From positions 1 to 15,863 of the forward strand of contig CAJUKM010000030.1 in the NCBI GenBank assembly GCA_910587535.1: 15,863 bases of DNA. The letters are read 5' to 3'. Each line of letters opens with the position of its first letter. Within the stretch, counting starts at the first letter, position 1. The position numbers and the translations under genes are program-made. Below the pieces are notes generated by a model, which was not told where the DNA came from, ran no database searches, and was given only the letters and a program-made list of their open reading frames with translations. The DNA comes from an uncultured Bacilli bacterium (GTDB lineage: Bacteria; Bacillota_I; Bacilli_A; RF39; UBA660). Below, piece by piece: positions 13,666 through 15,863 of the stretch.

Positions 13666-15618
13666 ATGAAAAAAAATTGTATTAAATCGTTATTACTAAT
13701 GTTATTATTTATGCCTTTAGTCGTGTTTGCTAGTGGAGTAGATAACGTATCTTATCAGATAAGCGACGTATATATGTCAGTAGAAGTCGATATGGTCGGT
13801 AGCCTTCACATAAAAGAAGCTATTGTCGTAAAGGGATCTTTAAATGGGTTTAGACGAAAAATCGACTATCGCAACGCATCTCTCAAACCTTGGAAAGAGG
13901 GAGGTGTCGATCTAACTAATTCTTCTATCTATAACGCAAAAGGGATTTCTTTAAAAAAGGCATCATCTGCTAAAATAGATGAAGAAAAGATCGATTGGAA
14001 ACTTTTAGATTACGACTACGATAAATTTGCCGAGATGAAAAGCGGTTATAGTGGACTAGAGAAGTCGTATACAAATAGAAGTGATGAGAACGGTTCTGAG
14101 ATTAAGATATACGACCCAAACTATTCCGGCTATAAAGTATATTTCTTCGACTATTTTATCGATCAAGCAGTTGTCTTGCACGAAGATGTCGCAGAACTAT
14201 ACTATACGCTTTTTAAATTAGATAACGAGTCTGCCGATAAAGTCAATATTCAAGTCATTACTCCTGGACTATCGAAATCAGACACTTTTAGAGCGTGGGC
14301 TCACGGACCTTTAAATGGAGAACTTTCTGTAGTCGGTGGAGATAAGACTTCATCTGGTGAAGAAACGTATAAGGGTGCTATATTGACAGTAGATTATTAC
14401 GATGGAGAAAGTCCTATAGAGATAAGAATGACTTTCGATAAAAATTTGGTAAATGCGATTCCTGGAATCTTAAATGAAAGTAAGATGGATGCATTAGATG
14501 AAATATGTGAGATAGAAGGAAAACGGTTCGAAGAATCCGATAGAAAAAAGATATTCATCAAAATAGTTTATTATGGAACATGCGTCATTGCATCGCTTTA
14601 TATTCTAGGTTTAATATTCTTATGGATATATTTATATAAAAAATTCGATAAAGAATACGATGTCGGTTTTGACCACAAATATTATAGAGAATTTACTGGC
14701 GATTACGAAGTCGAGGTGGTCGACTATCTGATGAAAAAAAATATCACTACAGACGCGTTTAACGCATCTATTATGAATCTCATATATAAGAAAAATATAA
14801 GGGTCGAAGAGGATCCAAAAGATAAAAAAGACTTCACTTTAATTTTATTGTCGGAAAATAAATTAAACGATTCAGAAAAAATATTGATCGATTTACTTTT
14901 CAATATGATCGGAAGCGATAAAAAAGTAACTCTTAAAGAAGTAGAGAAATATTCTTCAAAATTTGAGACTGCTGAACAATTTATGAAAAGATATGAGGCT
15001 TGGAAGTTGAGCGTCCAAAGAACGGCGAAACAGGAAGGGTTCTTCGAAGAACACATGAAACCAGCCCTAATAGGTACAGTGTATATGTTTTTAGGAATAT
15101 TAGTGTTTTTCCTTCTTATGCACTTTAAAGTAGATTTTTACTTATTACATATTCTAGTGATGCTTGGTGCTGTAACGTTCTTCATTTATACTCTTACAAT
15201 AAAGAAGTGGACACACAAAGGGAGAGAGCATTACTTAAAATGGGAAGCATTCAAAAACTTCTTGAAAGATTTTGGTTCTTTTAAAGAAAAAGAAATACCA
15301 GAGATCGCTCTTTGGGACAAATATCTAGTCTATGCAACTGTCTTTGGAATCGCTAAAGAAGTGCAAAAATCGATGAAAGTTCAACTATCAAATTTAGGAA
15401 TAGAAGAGAATACTATCAGTCCAGGAATGTTTTATTACAGAGACTTTTACTTGATGAATTCCTTGAATAGGAGCTTTAGTAAAGCTCATACTAATTCGAT
15501 GACAACAGTTAATTCTCACAATGCTAATTCTACTCTTGGAGGAGGTTCCGGTTTCGGTGGTGGTTTCTCTGGTGGTGGAGGCTTCGCTGGAGGTGGAGGC
15601 GGTGGAGGCGGTTTCTAG
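13666..15618 (+). CDS. DUF2207 membrane protein with glycine-rich C-terminal tail
   Basis: 650-residue membrane protein. A signal peptide (about 1-26) is followed by a predicted extracellular beta-rich domain up to ~290 (family motifs VDMVGSLHIKEAIVVKG and a conserved ITPG-type segment with RAWAHGPLNG). There is then a transmembrane helix at about 300-324, a cytoplasmic domain with a winged-helix-like stretch (ITTDAFNASIMNLIYKKNI), two more helices at about 468-515, and a C-terminal glycine/phenylalanine tail (about 623-650). This architecture is that of DUF2207 proteins, which often follow lemA; function is unknown. A TTG at 13654 is in frame, but GGAGG at 13656-13660 fixes ATG 13666 as the start. 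Expression probably depends on read-through of the terminator just upstream, unless a promoter lies within lemA. Confidence 0.9.
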   Translation: MKKNCIKSLLLMLLFMPLVVFASGVDNVSYQISDVYMSVEVDMVGSLHIKEAIVVKGSLNGFRRKIDYRNASLKPWKEGGVDLTNSSIYNAKGISLKKASSAKIDEEKIDWKLLDYDYDKFAEMKSGYSGLEKSYTNRSDENGSEIKIYDPNYSGYKVYFFDYFIDQAVVLHEDVAELYYTLFKLDNESADKVNIQVITPGLSKSDTFRAWAHGPLNGELSVVGGDKTSSGEETYKGAILTVDYYDGESPIEIRMTFDKNLVNAIPGILNESKMDALDEICEIEGKRFEESDRKKIFIKIVYYGTCVIASLYILGLIFLWIYLYKKFDKEYDVGFDHKYYREFTGDYEVEVVDYLMKKNITTDAFNASIMNLIYKKNIRVEEDPKDKKDFTLILLSENKLNDSEKILIDLLFNMIGSDKKVTLKEVEKYSSKFETAEQFMKRYEAWKLSVQRTAKQEGFFEEHMKPALIGTVYMFLGILVFFLLMHFKVDFYLLHILVMLGAVTFFIYTLTIKKWTHKGREHYLKWEAFKNFLKDFGSFKEKEIPEIALWDKYLVYATVFGIAKEVQKSMKVQLSNLGIEENTISPGMFYYRDFYLMNSLNRSFSKAHTNSMTTVNSHNANSTLGGGSGFGGGFSGGGGFAGGGGGGGGF

Positions 15619-15636
15619 TTTGGAATCGCCTATGGC

Positions 15637-15661
15637 AAAGAAACTCTTTGAGTTTCTTTTT
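15637..15661 (+). terminator. Intrinsic terminator after the DUF2207 gene
   Basis: AAAGAAACTC (15637-15646) pairs perfectly with GAGTTTCTTT (15650-15659) around a three-base loop, ending in T. Confidence 0.85.
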
Positions 15662-15703
15662 GTATTCGAAAAATAAATACGCTTTATGAATATATAGAGA
15701 AAT

Positions 15704-15756
15704 AAAGGTAATGTGTTATCCTTAAATAGAATAGAAAATACATAATTCGACACAGT
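15704..15756 (+). promoter_or_regulatory. Conserved 53-base upstream control element, copy B
   Basis: Matches copy A at 2749-2801 in 48 of 53 positions without gaps. The dyad AAAGGTAA-TGTG-TTATCCTT is retained with one extra mismatch, as is the AATTCG(A/G)CACAGT end. As in copy A it stops 18 bases before a TATAAT. Confidence 0.7.
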
Positions 15757-15774
15757 TTTAGATAGAATGTATAT

Positions 15775-15780
15775 TATAAT
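15775..15780 (+). promoter_or_regulatory. -10 box (TATAAT) for the gene starting at 15834
   Basis: A perfect TATAAT 18 bases after the conserved element. The leader to the ATG is 53 bases, longer than the 29 of the 2855 gene, so the spacing to the element is conserved but the leader is not. Confidence 0.6.
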
Positions 15781-15833
15781 TTAAACTAAATGACTGAAAC
15801 TTAGGTATTCTAAAAATGATAAGAGGCAAGTTT

Positions 15834-15863
15834 ATGGAAGAAAGAAATAATAGAAAAAAGATA
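15834..15863 (+). CDS. Start of a second gene paralogous to the 2855 exported protein (cut by window end)
   Basis: Only ten codons are visible: MEERNNRKKI, against MEKRNNRKKI for the 2855 gene, with the leader GAGGCAAGTTTATGGAA also shared (GAGGCC in the other copy). Ribosome binding site GAGG at 15823-15826. Together with the shared upstream element this indicates another member of the same surface-protein family. The rest, including whether it carries a variable segment, lies outside the window. Confidence 0.7.
   Translation, partial: MEERNNRKKI

Noticed and set aside
15532..15618. GGTGGAGGC-type tandem repeat at the end of the DUF2207 gene
   Set aside because: It is the glycine-rich tail normal for DUF2207 proteins; codons vary and no exact repeat unit persists.
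2855..15834. The interval between the two paralogs as a mobile island
   Set aside because: It contains essential housekeeping genes (rnj, ftsY, sufB), no integrase, transposase or attachment site, and uniform base composition, so excision between the copies would be lethal.
1..15863. CRISPR arrays, tRNA or rRNA genes
   Set aside because: No regularly spaced direct repeats and no cloverleaf or ribosomal RNA sequence were seen in the gaps.

Overview
The window reads as chromosomal DNA from a low-GC, Gram-positive, Bacilli-like bacterium, possibly an uncultured Mollicutes-related (RF39-type) gut lineage. The grounds are AT-rich sequence with A/T-ending codons, strong AGGAGG-type ribosome binding sites, many short hairpin-plus-T-run terminators, and Firmicutes marker genes (spoVS, sufB of the Bacillus type, ymfF/ymfH, RNase J, ftsY-ylxM). 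TGA is used as a stop for several genes, so this is the standard code and not the Mycoplasma code. The exact taxon cannot be fixed from sequence alone.

Layout. Positions 2-2654 hold a two-gene phosphorelay: a seven-helix hybrid histidine kinase and an Hpt-receiver protein with no DNA-binding output. A 200-base regulatory gap follows, then a 516-residue exported protein (2855-4405). Its N-terminal part looks TasA/camelysin-like, and its C-terminal part carries a segment with the composition of a diversity-generating-retroelement (DGR) variable region. Next come spoVS, a stand-alone sufB with its own promoter, the M16 peptidase pair ymfF-ymfH, and a small TasA-like exported protein. A two-hairpin RNA element separates these from the convergent RNase J gene on the minus strand. 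From a divergent, overlapping promoter pair at about 11293-11338, a pilin-like gene leads an apparent operon pilin-ftsY-ylxM-lemA-DUF2207, interrupted by an attenuator-like terminator between lemA and the DUF2207 gene.

At the right edge (15834-15863) a second gene begins whose first ten codons nearly match those of the 2855 gene. A 53-base block upstream of it matches the block upstream of 2855 (48 of 53 identical, no gaps), at exactly the same 18-base distance from a TATAAT box. The most interesting reading is a dispersed family of surface proteins under one shared control element, at least one of which shows a DGR-like hypervariable lectin-type segment. No reverse transcriptase or template repeat is visible in the window, so any diversification would have to act from elsewhere in the genome.

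The remaining genes are mostly housekeeping: Fe-S cluster assembly, RNA decay, signal-recognition-particle targeting, EF-P-modification-associated peptidases and envelope proteins. Their arrangement departs in places from the Bacillus pattern: sufB is away from sufCDSU, ylxM is not followed by ffh, and a lone cysteine-containing pilin sits at the head of the ftsY operon.
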